A DNA stretch of 64,000 nt, from the NCBI RefSeq assembly GCF_900115285.1, contig NZ_FOYW01000001.1, positions 410,376 to 474,375 on the forward strand, read 5' to 3'. Every line of letters starts with the position of its first letter. The stretch's first letter is position 1. Position numbers and translations under genes: made by a program. Below are positions 27,332 to 36,152 of the stretch, piece by piece. Under the pieces are notes generated by a model. That model saw nothing but the letters and a program-made list of their open reading frames with translations. It had not been told where the DNA came from and searched no databases. The stretch comes from Marinobacter daqiaonensis. Lineage in GTDB: Bacteria > Pseudomonadota > Gammaproteobacteria > Pseudomonadales > Oleiphilaceae.

Positions 27332-28333
27332 ATGTCGATATTGAACGTAGAACAGGCAATAAACCAGGCGCTGCAGGAAGAGATGCACCGCGATTCCCGC
27401 GTCATGGTGATGGGTGAGGGCGTGGCTAAGTCCCGCGCTGCTCTGCTGGCGTCTTTTGGTCCGCAGCGCGTCCGCAATACGCCGCTGGCGGAGGCCGTGA
27501 TCAGTGGTACGGCCGTGGGAGCCGCGGCCACCGGCCTGCGCCCTGTCGTCGACCTGTTGTTCGCGCCGTTTCTGACCTACGCCATGGATGCGCTGGTCAA
27601 CAGTGCTGGCAAGCTACGCTATCTTTCCGGCGGCCAGCACGAATTCCCGTTGGTGACCCTCAGCATGACCGGCGCCGGCTGGTGCGTTGGTGCCCAGCAT
27701 AACCACAATCTGGAAGCGATGTTCGTTCACGCGCCGGGACTGAAAGTCGTTATGCCGTCTACCCCGGCGGACTTTAAAGGGCTTATAAAGACGGCGATCC
27801 GCGATAACAACCCGGTGCTCGTATTCACCGATCTGAGCCTGTTGCACGCAAGTGGCGAGGTTCCCGATGAGACGGAATTCCTGGTGCCCCTGGGCAAGGC
27901 TGCGGTGTCGCGCGAGGGCACTGATGTCACGCTGGTCAGTTACGCCAAGACGGTGAATATCTGCCTGGAGTCGGCAAAGCAGTTGGAGGAGTTCGGCATC
28001 AGCGCTGAAGTTATCGACCTGCGCAGCCTCAAGCCCCTGGACGAGGAAACGGTGTTGCGGTCGGTGCGCAAGACCGGGCGCCTGGTCATTGTCCAGGAGG
28101 CGAGCGGGCTGTGTGGCATGGCGGCGGAGATTGCCGCGCTGGCCGTGACCCGCGCGTTTGAAGCGCTACGGGCTCCGGTGGTGCGACTGACAGGCCCCGA
28201 CGCGCCAGCGGCAGCCTCCTGGGTGCTGGAGCAGGCGACCGTCCCGACAGCTGGGAAGATTGTCCAGGCCGTGCGGGAAATGCTGCCCCACGCTGCGCCG
28301 GTGGTCAGGCAGCAAATCGTGCAGCCGGCCTGA
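27332..28333 (+). CDS. TPP-dependent 2-oxoacid/acetoin dehydrogenase E1 beta subunit
   Basis: 333-residue E1 beta subunit with the transketolase-like N-terminal part (MSILNVEQAINQALQEEMHRD, VMGEGVAKS, TPLAEAVISGTAVGAAATGLRPV) and the C-terminal domain (VTLVSYAKTVNICLESAKQLEE, EVIDLRSLKPLDEETVLRSV). The two glycine-rich blocks and the NTPLAEAVI active-site segment are conserved. Its partner E1 alpha is directly upstream. The usual C-terminal ending is extended by about 12 residues. The regulatory gene pair lies convergent and adjacent, with no gap between the two stop codons. Confidence 0.88.
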   Translation: MSILNVEQAINQALQEEMHRDSRVMVMGEGVAKSRAALLASFGPQRVRNTPLAEAVISGTAVGAAATGLRPVVDLLFAPFLTYAMDALVNSAGKLRYLSGGQHEFPLVTLSMTGAGWCVGAQHNHNLEAMFVHAPGLKVVMPSTPADFKGLIKTAIRDNNPVLVFTDLSLLHASGEVPDETEFLVPLGKAAVSREGTDVTLVSYAKTVNICLESAKQLEEFGISAEVIDLRSLKPLDEETVLRSVRKTGRLVIVQEASGLCGMAAEIAALAVTRAFEALRAPVVRLTGPDAPAAASWVLEQATVPTAGKIVQAVREMLPHAAPVVRQQIVQPA

Positions 28334-29677
28334 TTATCCGGCAGCTTCACGAAGCTTTAGTGGGCCGGCTACCCGCAGGCGAAAGCGCCCGCGACCGATT
28401 TTCTCGATTGCCAGGACATTGCAGCGTTCGGCCAGCCGACGCTGCAAGAGGATCAGCCGCGCCTCAAGGTTATCGACGACATCCGGCAACTGCAGGCTAT
28501 TATCACGACGTAGCTCGCGATTGGAGAACTCGTCGCGGCCCAGCGCGCTGTGGTCCCGGACCAGCTTCCACAGGATGGCCCCGGCGACGCCTTTGATCAG
28601 GTACTCGTTGTTGATAAACACGCTCTGGTCGGTCCGGTAGAAACACACGTCAACCGGCTTGCTGCCGGCTTTCGACACGGGCTGCCTGGTCGGGGGCTCA
28701 ACGGCAAGATCGCTGCAGCGTTCCAGCGATCTGATTGCCAATGCCAGGTAGTGCGAAAGCGCCACCAGCGCATCCTCGTCATCCCAGCTAAAGCGCATTT
28801 CCTCAGGGCTTTCAGCATACAGTACGGCGATCAGCTGCTGGCCCTGCAGGATGGGAACCGCTATCTGGCTACCAGATCTGGCCAGCCCGGGCACCGGAAT
28901 ACGCATCTCGAGGTCAGCCGAGGCATTATTCTGCAGATAACTTTCACGAACGGCATAGCTATACAGATACTCGGTTGCGCAGTGGCCGATTCGGATGGCA
29001 ACGCCTTCACGGGCCGCTACGCCGATAATTCCTTCACCAAGACCAATTTCCGAACCCGCGCCGGAGTGAAGATAGCCATGACTAGCCACGGTATAGAGCT
29101 TGTCGCCAGCGGCGTCCAGCATCAGGACCATGGCGTGCTGGATGTTGAACTCCTGTGCCAGACAGGCCAGGGCATCTGCCAGGAGGGAAGAGAGGTCCTG
29201 GCAGCCCCCAAGTCGCTCAATAGTGCGCCGCAACACCGGTAAAGGGCTGGACGCCACCGGTGCCCAGCATGCCGGCGAAGTGCCTGATACCGGTTCTATT
29301 CTCTGAACCCGGTAGACATCAGAGCCTTTCAGCCGGAATACGTCACTCATGCCGCTATGGGAGGCGATGCCGGCAAGGCGCGCCTTCATCGATTCGAACA
29401 ATGGGCCTTCCGAGACGGTATGCAGGTAGGAGATATGAAGGTGATAGTGCTCTGCCGTTACCGGATCCACCAGCAGAATGGTCGCCGTGGGATTGGCCAG
29501 AATATTCTTGCGCGTTGTGTTGAAAAACTGGAACGACAGGGCGACGTGCTCTTCGTCTATGTAATGCACCTGTGAGAGGTAAGCCACGTTGGGGATGGCG
29601 TTCTCGTCACAGGTAGCGATGACGGCAGGAACGGCACCTTCGAAACAGCGCCGAAGACTACTCAGAAGCGGTTTCAT
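28334..29677 (-). CDS. Three-domain regulator: PNPOx-like flavin domain, GAF domain, winged-helix-like C-terminus
   Basis: 447 residues. Residues about 1-125 form a pyridoxamine-phosphate-oxidase-type split barrel (AVIATCDENAIPNVAYLSQVHY, VALSFQFFNTTRKNILANP), likely binding FMN, heme or F420-like ligand. About 160-310 is a GAF domain (LGEGIIGVAAREGVAIRIGH, SQIAVPILQGQQLIAVLY). About 345-440 resembles an OmpR/transcriptional-activator winged helix (LIKGVAGAILWKLVRD, FSNRELRRD, LEARLILLQRRLAERC, IEKIGRGRFRLRV). It is translationally coupled to the upstream flavin-fold gene (TAATG). Its position beside the E1 genes suggests that it senses a redox or small-molecule cue and controls them; this is inference. 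Confidence 0.7.
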   Translation of the reverse strand: MKPLLSSLRRCFEGAVPAVIATCDENAIPNVAYLSQVHYIDEEHVALSFQFFNTTRKNILANPTATILLVDPVTAEHYHLHISYLHTVSEGPLFESMKARLAGIASHSGMSDVFRLKGSDVYRVQRIEPVSGTSPACWAPVASSPLPVLRRTIERLGGCQDLSSLLADALACLAQEFNIQHAMVLMLDAAGDKLYTVASHGYLHSGAGSEIGLGEGIIGVAAREGVAIRIGHCATEYLYSYAVRESYLQNNASADLEMRIPVPGLARSGSQIAVPILQGQQLIAVLYAESPEEMRFSWDDEDALVALSHYLALAIRSLERCSDLAVEPPTRQPVSKAGSKPVDVCFYRTDQSVFINNEYLIKGVAGAILWKLVRDHSALGRDEFSNRELRRDNSLQLPDVVDNLEARLILLQRRLAERCNVLAIEKIGRGRFRLRVAGPLKLREAAG

Positions 29678-30177
29678 TACCCGGCTCCGAGAGGTTGGCC
29701 CGCGCCAGCCCCGGGTGTCTGGTCAAAACCGGCTACGGGCAGAAAACAGACACAGACAGCATCGGTAATATCAGGTGCCATCAACGCCGTCGAAAACGCA
29801 GGTGCGTAACCCAGGGAAATCAGCTCACCAGCAGCGCGCAGGCCATGTCGTTCGACCAGAACCTGATCACCATCCTCAAGCGGCTGAATCCGCGCGGCGG
29901 AGGCCTTTAGCTGCACGGTTCTGTGGGTTGCCGGGCGACTGAATACCGCAGAGAAAGCGCCTCCTTCACGTAGGTCGCGTAGCACCCTGGTCGAGCGTGA
30001 TTCAGACAGGAAAACGCAAACTTCACCAGTGGCTCGGGATATCCGGCAACCATAGGCCTGGGATACCGAGGGCACCCGGGCTGCGCTGCAGGAACCAACT
30101 TTTATGGCAATGGGGCCGAGAAGGAAATCGGTGAGTTCCTGATTGAAAAGCAAAGCACCAGTGGCAGTGGAGCTCAT
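29677..30177 (-). CDS. PNPOx-like split-barrel protein
   Basis: About 166 residues resembling the pyridoxamine-phosphate-oxidase-like flavin fold: an N-terminal helix (ELTDFLLGPIAIKVGSCSAARVPSVSQAYGCR), then strands VCVFLSESRSTRVLRDLREGGAFSAVFS split in two. The ligand is unknown. I favour the ATG at 30177; a TTG 13 codons upstream is also open. Stop and next start overlap as TAATG with the three-domain regulator, so the two are co-translated and may form a complex. The C-terminus is Gly/Ala-rich (QTPGAGAGQPLGAG). Confidence 0.65.
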   Translation of the reverse strand: MSSTATGALLFNQELTDFLLGPIAIKVGSCSAARVPSVSQAYGCRISRATGEVCVFLSESRSTRVLRDLREGGAFSAVFSRPATHRTVQLKASAARIQPLEDGDQVLVERHGLRAAGELISLGYAPAFSTALMAPDITDAVCVCFLPVAGFDQTPGAGAGQPLGAG

Positions 30178-30631
30178 GCAGTAGTTCATCCAGTAAAAAA
30201 CAGGCCGTGTGCTCAAGCCGAACCCAGTGGGGGTATGAGCTCACAAAACATTATTTCAGATTGTGATTTCCGTCAATCATCAAGTCTGGCAGTATCTAAC
30301 TGCGCATAATGTATATTATGTTAAATCCTGTATAGATCTGACCGGCACGTTTCGTATTTTTCCGAGTTGCCATTCCCGGGCGCCACACTCCGTGTCATGG
30401 ACCGATTTCGGCCTCTCGCTTCCATTTACCTCTACACCGACTATATTTAAGTTGAAGACCGGGATGCACTGACCCGTTGTACCCGCCGGTGGGAAATTTA
30501 CGAGCCTGAGCGCCTCACCTCGCCCTGGGTTACCCAATCCCCCCCGTAAACGACGCTGTGTGAGCGTTCAGTTCACCCGGTGCGCCTGATCGGCGTAATT
30601 TGTCCGGGTTAACCAGCAAGGAGAACATCGA
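30178..30631. other. AT-rich intergenic region with a near-perfect palindrome
   Basis: 454 bp between divergent genes, without a credible gene. A 16-bp inverted repeat CATAAT-gtat-ATTATG lies at 30305-30320 in the most AT-rich part, about 128 bp before the split-barrel gene and 312 bp before the ATP-grasp gene. It is a plausible operator for the PNPOx/GAF regulator or for the divergent promoter. The rest shows no further structure. Confidence 0.4.
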
Positions 30632-31939
30632 ATGTCTATGGCATCGGAAAAAGAGTTGCCCAAAGAGGTAGCAGCCTGGCGCGATCCGAACATGGACTCG
30701 GTTCGCGGAACCGAGACCCCCAAGGATCCTAACAAGGGCTATATCGCCCTGCTTGGCTGGAGCGTCAACGCGATCAAGGCTGCGCAAAAGTTTGACCGCC
30801 GCTATATCGTCGTTGCTCCTGACTGGGCCGCGGATTTCTGTACCGCCAACAACATCCCTTTTATTCCGTGGGATTTTATCCGCCTGAATGACCGGTCCCT
30901 GGAGATTGCCGAAAGGCTGAAGGCGGAAGGCGTCGACGTGGCAATACCACTGTTCGAGGAAACCGTCGAGTGGTCCGGCGCCATCAATTCCGTGCTTCTC
31001 GATAACCCCCGTATGTACGGGCAGTCCATCCTCTTCCGCGACAAAGCTCTGATGAAGCGGCGTGCCCAGCTTGGTGGCATTCGTGTCGGTATCTTTGAAG
31101 AGGCACACGAGAAGGAAGACATCGTCCGCTTCATGAAGCGCGTCAATCAGACGCTGCTCAAGCTTGACGGTGATCCGGACGACCCGATTCACGTCAAGGC
31201 CTTTGACAAGGCCGGCTGCCTTGGCCACCGGATGATTCGCACACTGGAGGAAATCGACCTCATTCCGGACGAGGAATACCCCCTGCTGATGGAAAGTCAC
31301 CTCAGCGGCTGGGAATTTGCTGTCGAAGCCTGGATCCATGATGGCAAAATCCAGTTCCTCAACATCTCTGAATACGTGACACTGGGCTACTCGGTGTTCG
31401 TACCCGCTACCAAGGAACTGGAGAGCTGGCGTAACGCGATAACCAAGCAGATCGAGTTGCTGATCAAGACGTTTGATATCAAGTTCGGTCTGATTCACCC
31501 GGAGTACTTCGTTACGGCCGACGGTGAAATGTACTTCGGCGAGGTCGCCTATCGCCCACCCGGCTTCAAGGCTTTCGAGCTGATTGAACGGGCCTACGGA
31601 TTCAATGCCTACCAGGCTTCAATGCTGGTGTTCGATCCGAAGAGCACCAAGGAAGAGGTGGAAGCTTTCTTCCCGAAGGAAGTGGTGGATGCGAAGGGCT
31701 ACGCTGGTTGCTTTGGCGTGTATCCGAGACGCCGGGTGGTCAGCAGGCTGGAAATGCCCAAGGAAACGACTGAACATCCCTATTTCGAGTCCCACGAGCT
31801 GATCGCGCCGACAGAAGAGACGGTTCCTGACCGGTCTGCCTTCGGGACCCACTGGGGCCTGATCTTCTTCTTCGGTGATGATCCCATCAAGATGCGGGAT
31901 CTGCTGAAAGCCCAGGAGGATCTGGACTTCTACGTCTAG
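30632..31939 (+). CDS. ATP-grasp ligase/carboxylase-like protein, substrate unknown
   Basis: 435-residue soluble protein with an ATP-grasp organisation: a Rossmann-like pre-domain (YIALLGWSVNAIKAAQ, RYIVVAPDWAADFC, VAIPLFEETVEWSG), then a central lid and ATP site (DPDDPIHVKAFDKAG, YPLLMESHLSGWEFAVEAWI) and GLIHPEYFVTADGEMYFGEVAYRPPG, which carries the Glu/Asn-type metal ligands. This recalls biotin-carboxylase-like or amino-acid ligases. No biotin carrier or partner gene is adjacent. A strong AAGGAG site lies before the first of two close ATGs. Expression ends at a large inverted repeat downstream. Confidence 0.7.
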   Translation: MSMASEKELPKEVAAWRDPNMDSVRGTETPKDPNKGYIALLGWSVNAIKAAQKFDRRYIVVAPDWAADFCTANNIPFIPWDFIRLNDRSLEIAERLKAEGVDVAIPLFEETVEWSGAINSVLLDNPRMYGQSILFRDKALMKRRAQLGGIRVGIFEEAHEKEDIVRFMKRVNQTLLKLDGDPDDPIHVKAFDKAGCLGHRMIRTLEEIDLIPDEEYPLLMESHLSGWEFAVEAWIHDGKIQFLNISEYVTLGYSVFVPATKELESWRNAITKQIELLIKTFDIKFGLIHPEYFVTADGEMYFGEVAYRPPGFKAFELIERAYGFNAYQASMLVFDPKSTKEEVEAFFPKEVVDAKGYAGCFGVYPRRRVVSRLEMPKETTEHPYFESHELIAPTEETVPDRSAFGTHWGLIFFFGDDPIKMRDLLKAQEDLDFYV

Positions 31940-31970
31940 AGCCCGCCAGGGCCATTCAGCTGTGACCAAT

Positions 31971-32018
31971 GAGCCTTCCATGATTCCGATCCGATGACGC
32001 CGGAATCATGGAAGGCTC
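31971..32018. terminator. 18-bp perfect inverted repeat, bidirectional terminator candidate
   Basis: Between the convergent ATP-grasp and SDR genes, positions 31971-31988 (GAGCCTTCCATGATTCCG) are the exact reverse complement of 32001-32018, with a 12-nt loop. The stem is strong and lies 31 bp after one stop codon and 10 bp after the other. There is no T-run on either strand, so it may act as a barrier hairpin rather than a classic intrinsic terminator. Confidence 0.6.
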
Positions 32019-32028
32019 AGGGCCTGCC

Positions 32029-32799
32029 TTAACGGGCCGTATAACCCCCGTCGATGACCAGTTCGCTGCCGGTGACAAATTTGGACTCATCGGAGGCCAG
32101 ATAAACCGCACCCCACGCGATGTCATCCGGTTCCCCCAAATGACCCACAGGGTGGAGCTCCGCAGTCATCTTCCTGGCTTCTTCGGGATCCATTCCGGTG
32201 GTTTTGAGATGTTCCTGAACCAGCGGTGTCCAGATAAATCCGGGGTGGATGGAATTGACCCGGATATTCTCGGTTGCATAGAACAGGGCATCGGTTTTAC
32301 TCATCAGCCGAACCGCGCCCTTGGATGCGTGATAAGGGGGTAAATCCGGCGCACTCACCAGCCCGTAAATGGACGACAGATTGATGATGCTGCCGACCCC
32401 GGCGCTTTTCATGTGGGGTATGGCGTGCTTGGTGCAGAAAAACACACCCTTCACATTGACGTTCTGGACGGTGTCCCACTCTTCCTCGGTCAGTTCATGG
32501 GTTGGCTTGTTCGCTCCAGAAATGCCCGCATTGTTGACCAGCACAGTCAGGCTGCCATAGTGTCCGGCGATGTCGTCCAGAACCTGTTTGACCTGCTGCT
32601 CATCAGTGACATCACAGTGCCAGTAGCCGGCGATCAGGCCTCGATCCGTCAGTTCCTTCGCAAGGGCTTCTCCCTCCCGATCCTGGCGGTCCAGGATGGC
32701 GACGGCGGCGCCCTCTTCCGCCATTCGGGTCACGGTGGCAGCCCCGATACCTACGGAGCCTCCGGTTACCACTGCTACTTTGCCTTTCAGTCTGCTCAT
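32029..32799 (-). CDS. Short-chain dehydrogenase/reductase (classical SDR)
   Basis: 256-residue oxidoreductase with all classical SDR marks: TGGSVGIGAATV cofactor loop, LVNNAGISG, catalytic Ser in IINLSSIYG, and YHASK as the YxxxK site. The C-terminal GSELVIDGGYTAR is typical. An Asp at the end of strand 2 (AILDRQDR) favours NAD(H). It is related to cyclohexanol/3-hydroxy-type dehydrogenases; the exact substrate is unknown. The gene lies 115 bp downstream of an aldo/keto reductase on the same strand. Confidence 0.9.
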   Translation of the reverse strand: MSRLKGKVAVVTGGSVGIGAATVTRMAEEGAAVAILDRQDREGEALAKELTDRGLIAGYWHCDVTDEQQVKQVLDDIAGHYGSLTVLVNNAGISGANKPTHELTEEEWDTVQNVNVKGVFFCTKHAIPHMKSAGVGSIINLSSIYGLVSAPDLPPYHASKGAVRLMSKTDALFYATENIRVNSIHPGFIWTPLVQEHLKTTGMDPEEARKMTAELHPVGHLGEPDDIAWGAVYLASDESKFVTGSELVIDGGYTAR

Positions 32800-32914
32800 G
32801 ATGATCGTCCCCGTATCAAAGAATCGTGCGGAATACCAGGGTAACCCTGCTCGAACCTACGATTATTTTTATCCCATTAAGGGGTATGAGCGTTTGATAT
32901 CGGTCAATAGTTGA

Positions 32915-33895
32915 TCAGGCGTGTCCGGCAATTTCGTGAGGCACGTACCCCGCTTCCAGGCGCTGCTTTTCTTCCACCGTCAGCTCGATGTCCAGGGACG
33001 CGACGGCGTCATCCAGTTGCTTCTCCTTGCTCACCCCCACAATGGGTGCGGTGATAACCGGATTGGAGGCGACCCAGGCCAGTGCCACCTGGGCCATGGG
33101 CACGCCGCGCTCTTCGGCAATCTCCTCAAGTGCAGCGATAACCGGCTGGTCAATATCACTGCCCAGGTGCCATTTCCGGGTATTTTCATCACTTCGGCCG
33201 CGGGTGGTCTTTGCGCCCTGCCCCTGGGCCTTTCCCGCGAGTACACCCCGGGCCAGGGGGCTCCAGGGAATCACACCGATGCCCTGGTCGCGGCAAAGCG
33301 GCAGCATCTCCCGCTCCTCTTCCCGGTAGATCAGGTTGTACATTGGCTGCATGCTGACGAACCGTGTCCAGCCATTGATTTCGGCCACGTGCTGGGCCTT
33401 GCAGAACTGCCAGGCGAACATGGAGGAGGCACCGATATAACGCGCTTTACCAGCCTTGACCACATCGTGGAGCGCTTCCATCGTTTCCTCAATAGGGGTG
33501 TCGTAGTCCCACCGGTGGATCTGGTACAGATCGATGTAATCCGTTCCCAGCCGCTGGAGTGATGCATCAACCGCGTTCATGATGTGCTTTCGTGAGAGTC
33601 CGCCCCGGTTGGCGCCCTTGCCTATCGGCATGAACACCTTCGTGGCCAGAACGAATTCCTCCCGATCCGCATAGTCCATCAGGGCGCGGCCCACCACCCG
33701 TTCGGACTCTCCCTCTGAATACATGTCAGCGGTATCGAAAAAATTGATGCCGGCGTCCAGTGCCTTTTTCAGGAAAGGGCGACTGGCCTGTTCATCCAGT
33801 ACCCACTCCCGCCACTCCGGGGTGCCATAGGTCATGGTACCCAGACACAGCGGCGAGACTTTCAGGCCGGTATTGCCGAGACGACGGTAATTCAT
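32915..33895 (-). CDS. Aldo/keto reductase
   Basis: 326-residue TIM-barrel NADPH-dependent reductase. NTGLKVSPLCLGTMTYG at the N-terminus, FFDTADMYSEGESERVVGRAL with catalytic Asp and Tyr, the Lys in FVLATKVF, and YIDLYQIHRWDYDTPIEETM with the active-site His are all present. The C-terminal cofactor part reads PIVGVSKEKQLDDAVASLDI. It resembles the Tas/YajO-type reductases. Monocistronic or followed by the SDR; together they suggest carbonyl detoxification. Confidence 0.92.
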   Translation of the reverse strand: MNYRRLGNTGLKVSPLCLGTMTYGTPEWREWVLDEQASRPFLKKALDAGINFFDTADMYSEGESERVVGRALMDYADREEFVLATKVFMPIGKGANRGGLSRKHIMNAVDASLQRLGTDYIDLYQIHRWDYDTPIEETMEALHDVVKAGKARYIGASSMFAWQFCKAQHVAEINGWTRFVSMQPMYNLIYREEEREMLPLCRDQGIGVIPWSPLARGVLAGKAQGQGAKTTRGRSDENTRKWHLGSDIDQPVIAALEEIAEERGVPMAQVALAWVASNPVITAPIVGVSKEKQLDDAVASLDIELTVEEKQRLEAGYVPHEIAGHA

Positions 33896-34055
33896 TCAGT
33901 GACTCCTGAAGCATGCGAGGATGTCCTGGTGGCCGGTGGCGGCTGAAACGAACGAGCCGCACTTTACGGACACCCGGGCCTGAAATATGGTCAACACACG
34001 GCAAGAAATCAATCTGCTACTCTATATGGGGATGTATCCTTCTGAGGTGACCAAG

Positions 34056-34790
34056 ATGTTTGGTTACGCCTTGCTCTTCATTTTTCTGATTTTGTCGCAG
34101 CCAGTATTCGCCGGTCAGCGGACGGTGACGCTCGTGGGTGACCGCTGGTGCCCTCATAACTGCCTTGGCATGGGTGAAAGGAGTCAGGGCCACCTGGTGG
34201 ACAAGGCATCAGAGGCGCTGCAGCGAGCCGGCTACCGCGTGGAATACGTGGAAATGCCCTGGAGTCGGGCCATCCTGGAAGTGGAATCGGGCAACTTCGA
34301 CGGTCTGGTCGGCGCCAGCCCGGATGAGTCGCCCGCGTTAATCTTCCCGCGACAGCCCCTCGCCATCGCAAGGCACAGTTTTTATACCCTGCCCTCGTTC
34401 AACTGGCTATTCGAAGGACTCCACTCGCTGGAGACGATCACGCTGGGTGTCGTCCAGAGCTATTCCTATGGAAGGCTCCACGACGATTATATCCGATTCC
34501 ACGAACGGGATCCGAGACGCCTTGCCATTCTCAAAGGAAACCGGGTTCTGCCCCGGCTGGTGAGGATGCTTACCATGAAACGCGTGGATGCCATTATCGA
34601 GGAAGAAGCGGTACTGGAGTATTACCTTAAAACTACTGTTAACCCGGTAACGCTACGTTTTGCGGGCCTTGGCTACACAGAGGAACTCTACGTCGCCTTT
34701 TCTCCGGCCATCAGGGACGCCCATGTTCTGGCCGAGGCGTTGAGCGTGTATGCGGAAAGCCAGGTATCCGCGCTGCCAACAGAACAATGA
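34056..34790 (+). CDS. Periplasmic substrate-binding-like protein (family 3 type)
   Basis: 244-residue exported protein with a signal peptide ending near VFAGQ (about residue 20). RTVTLVGDRWCPHNCLG, AGYRVEYVEMPWSRAILEVESG and DGLVGASPDESPALIFP follow the fold of small amino-acid-binding proteins (SBP_bac_3), as found in many marine Gammaproteobacteria without any ABC partner. No permease or ATPase is adjacent, so the protein may have a sensing role. I chose the ATG at 34056, because the GAGGTGA site and the signal peptide fit it; the frame is open 23 codons further upstream. Confidence 0.75.
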   Translation: MFGYALLFIFLILSQPVFAGQRTVTLVGDRWCPHNCLGMGERSQGHLVDKASEALQRAGYRVEYVEMPWSRAILEVESGNFDGLVGASPDESPALIFPRQPLAIARHSFYTLPSFNWLFEGLHSLETITLGVVQSYSYGRLHDDYIRFHERDPRRLAILKGNRVLPRLVRMLTMKRVDAIIEEEAVLEYYLKTTVNPVTLRFAGLGYTEELYVAFSPAIRDAHVLAEALSVYAESQVSALPTEQ

Positions 34791-34791
34791 T

Positions 34792-34815
34792 TCGGCTGCG
34801 CCAGCGCGCAGCCGA
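34792..34815. terminator. Bidirectional hairpin between convergent genes
   Basis: TCGGCTGCGC-cagc-GCGCAGCCGA is a perfect 10-bp, GC-rich stem with a 4-nt loop, sitting 1 bp after the stop of the binding-protein gene and 10 bp after the stop of the convergent outer-membrane protein. No strong T-run is seen, though AT-rich sequence follows on the minus strand. Confidence 0.65.
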
Positions 34816-34825
34816 GACCCCCGGG

Positions 34826-35380
34826 TTAAAAGCTGACCGTCACACCAAGCGCCAGACCATCAAGCTCCACGTCGTCCTTGTCTCCGTAACGCATGTATTC
34901 CAGATTGCCCGACAGCGCGTCGCTGAAAGCCATGTCGATACCGATACCGTAGGAAAAGTCCGACTCGTCTTCAGTGGCAGTACCGCCAGGGCCACTCACC
35001 TCGTAGTCGTATCGGGTCAGGCCGGCAATGACGTACGGCGTTACCGTTGAAGGATTATCAACGTTAAGAGTGACGTAACCTCCGTAAAGTGCATTCAGCT
35101 CCAGATCGGTGCCCCCGCCAATGCTGTCGTCCGCTACGCCGAAGCCGCCGCGGGCCTCGACACCCAGATAAGGGCTGACTTTTGCCCCTACCTTCGCCGA
35201 CATCATGCCCAGATCCGCATCGATACCGCTGCCGTCGACGTTGAGGAAGGTGTAATTGGCACCGGCGTAGAGGCTCCCGCCACCGGACTTGTACATATCG
35301 GCGCTGGCCTGGGTGGCACCCAGCAACAGGCTTCCAGCGCCGGCGACGGCAAACAACATTCCGGAAAAACGGATTTTCAT
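34826..35380 (-). CDS. Outer-membrane beta-barrel protein (OmpA-like/porin fold)
   Basis: 184-residue exported protein. The signal peptide ends near ASADM (about residue 28). The mature part alternates aromatic and polar residues in amphipathic strands (SLYAGANYTFLNVDG, LGVEARGGFGVADD, PYVIAGLTRYDYEV, FSYGIGIDMAFSDALSGNLEYMRYGD), and it ends in VTVSF, with a terminal Phe typical of BAM-assembled barrels. About eight strands are expected. Likely a small OmpX/OmpW-type barrel of unknown function. Start ATG chosen for AGGAG upstream and the signal peptide. Confidence 0.85.
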   Translation of the reverse strand: MKIRFSGMLFAVAGAGSLLLGATQASADMYKSGGGSLYAGANYTFLNVDGSGIDADLGMMSAKVGAKVSPYLGVEARGGFGVADDSIGGGTDLELNALYGGYVTLNVDNPSTVTPYVIAGLTRYDYEVSGPGGTATEDESDFSYGIGIDMAFSDALSGNLEYMRYGDKDDVELDGLALGVTVSF

Positions 35381-35573
35381 GGCTGTTAAACTCCTACTTC
35401 TGCAGAGACAGGGTTCCGGCACTCAGCAAAGCAATCGGAACCTGCCTGTTGGCTGATACAACTGATTGTTCCCCACCACCCCGCCTGAAATCCAGATCAC
35501 TATCAGCCCTTTGCACGAAATTTACGGAGTGGCGACAAAGCCCCCGGAAGGTCGGTCCTCGCCATCCCCGGTA

Positions 35574-36152
35574 TCAGTTATGGCGCAGCCTGTTAAATTC
35601 GATGAGATCGGGAAAGAAGGCCAGAAAGTGGTGTTCAAGTTCGCTGTCCAGGGGCCGGATTTCCTCGATAACACCGTGGAAGTGATGGGGAAACCGAATC
35701 CGGGACGCGACCCGGTCCATGGCCTTGCCGACATTCCCCAGGTCCTGATAGGCCCTGAACCAGTCGTAGTCGATCATCCGCCGGACGACCTGCCTCATCT
35801 GATCGGGCATAAGCTCACGTCCAGCCTCAAGATCTTGATATAATTCACTGATATATAGTTCATTATCTTTGTGGCCGAAACGATCCCAGTGCCGGAGCAG
35901 GTAATGGTCGAACAGAATATCAAGGGCGATTCCGGCAAACCGCCGACGTTGACTGGAGAACCGGGTCTTGCACGCCATTACCTCGGGATGGGCGTCGGTA
36001 AAGGCGTCCACGGCCCGGTGGTTATCCAGTCCTTCCCGGACCTCTTCCGGCAGTCCCCGGGTATTCACCCCCCTGGCGAAATCCCCCAGCAGGTTCCCGA
36101 CACGGGACTCCACCGTTGGCCGGGCCAGGTAAAGGTGAACGAAATGGTTCAC
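35574..36152 (-). CDS. acpH: Acyl-carrier-protein phosphodiesterase (DUF479)
   Basis: 192-residue cytoplasmic metalloenzyme that removes the 4'-phosphopantetheine arm from acyl carrier protein. HLYLARPTVESRVGNLLGDFARG at the start, GLDNHRAVDAFTDAHPEV, GIALDILFDHYLLRHWDRF and the D/H-rich pattern match the AcpH HD-like family. It overlaps the upstream esterase gene by 4 bp (ATGA), so the two are translationally coupled. Together with the acyltransferase further upstream, it suggests a lipid-related operon of three genes (38018 to 35574). Confidence 0.88.
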   Translation of the reverse strand: MNHFVHLYLARPTVESRVGNLLGDFARGVNTRGLPEEVREGLDNHRAVDAFTDAHPEVMACKTRFSSQRRRFAGIALDILFDHYLLRHWDRFGHKDNELYISELYQDLEAGRELMPDQMRQVVRRMIDYDWFRAYQDLGNVGKAMDRVASRIRFPHHFHGVIEEIRPLDSELEHHFLAFFPDLIEFNRLRHN

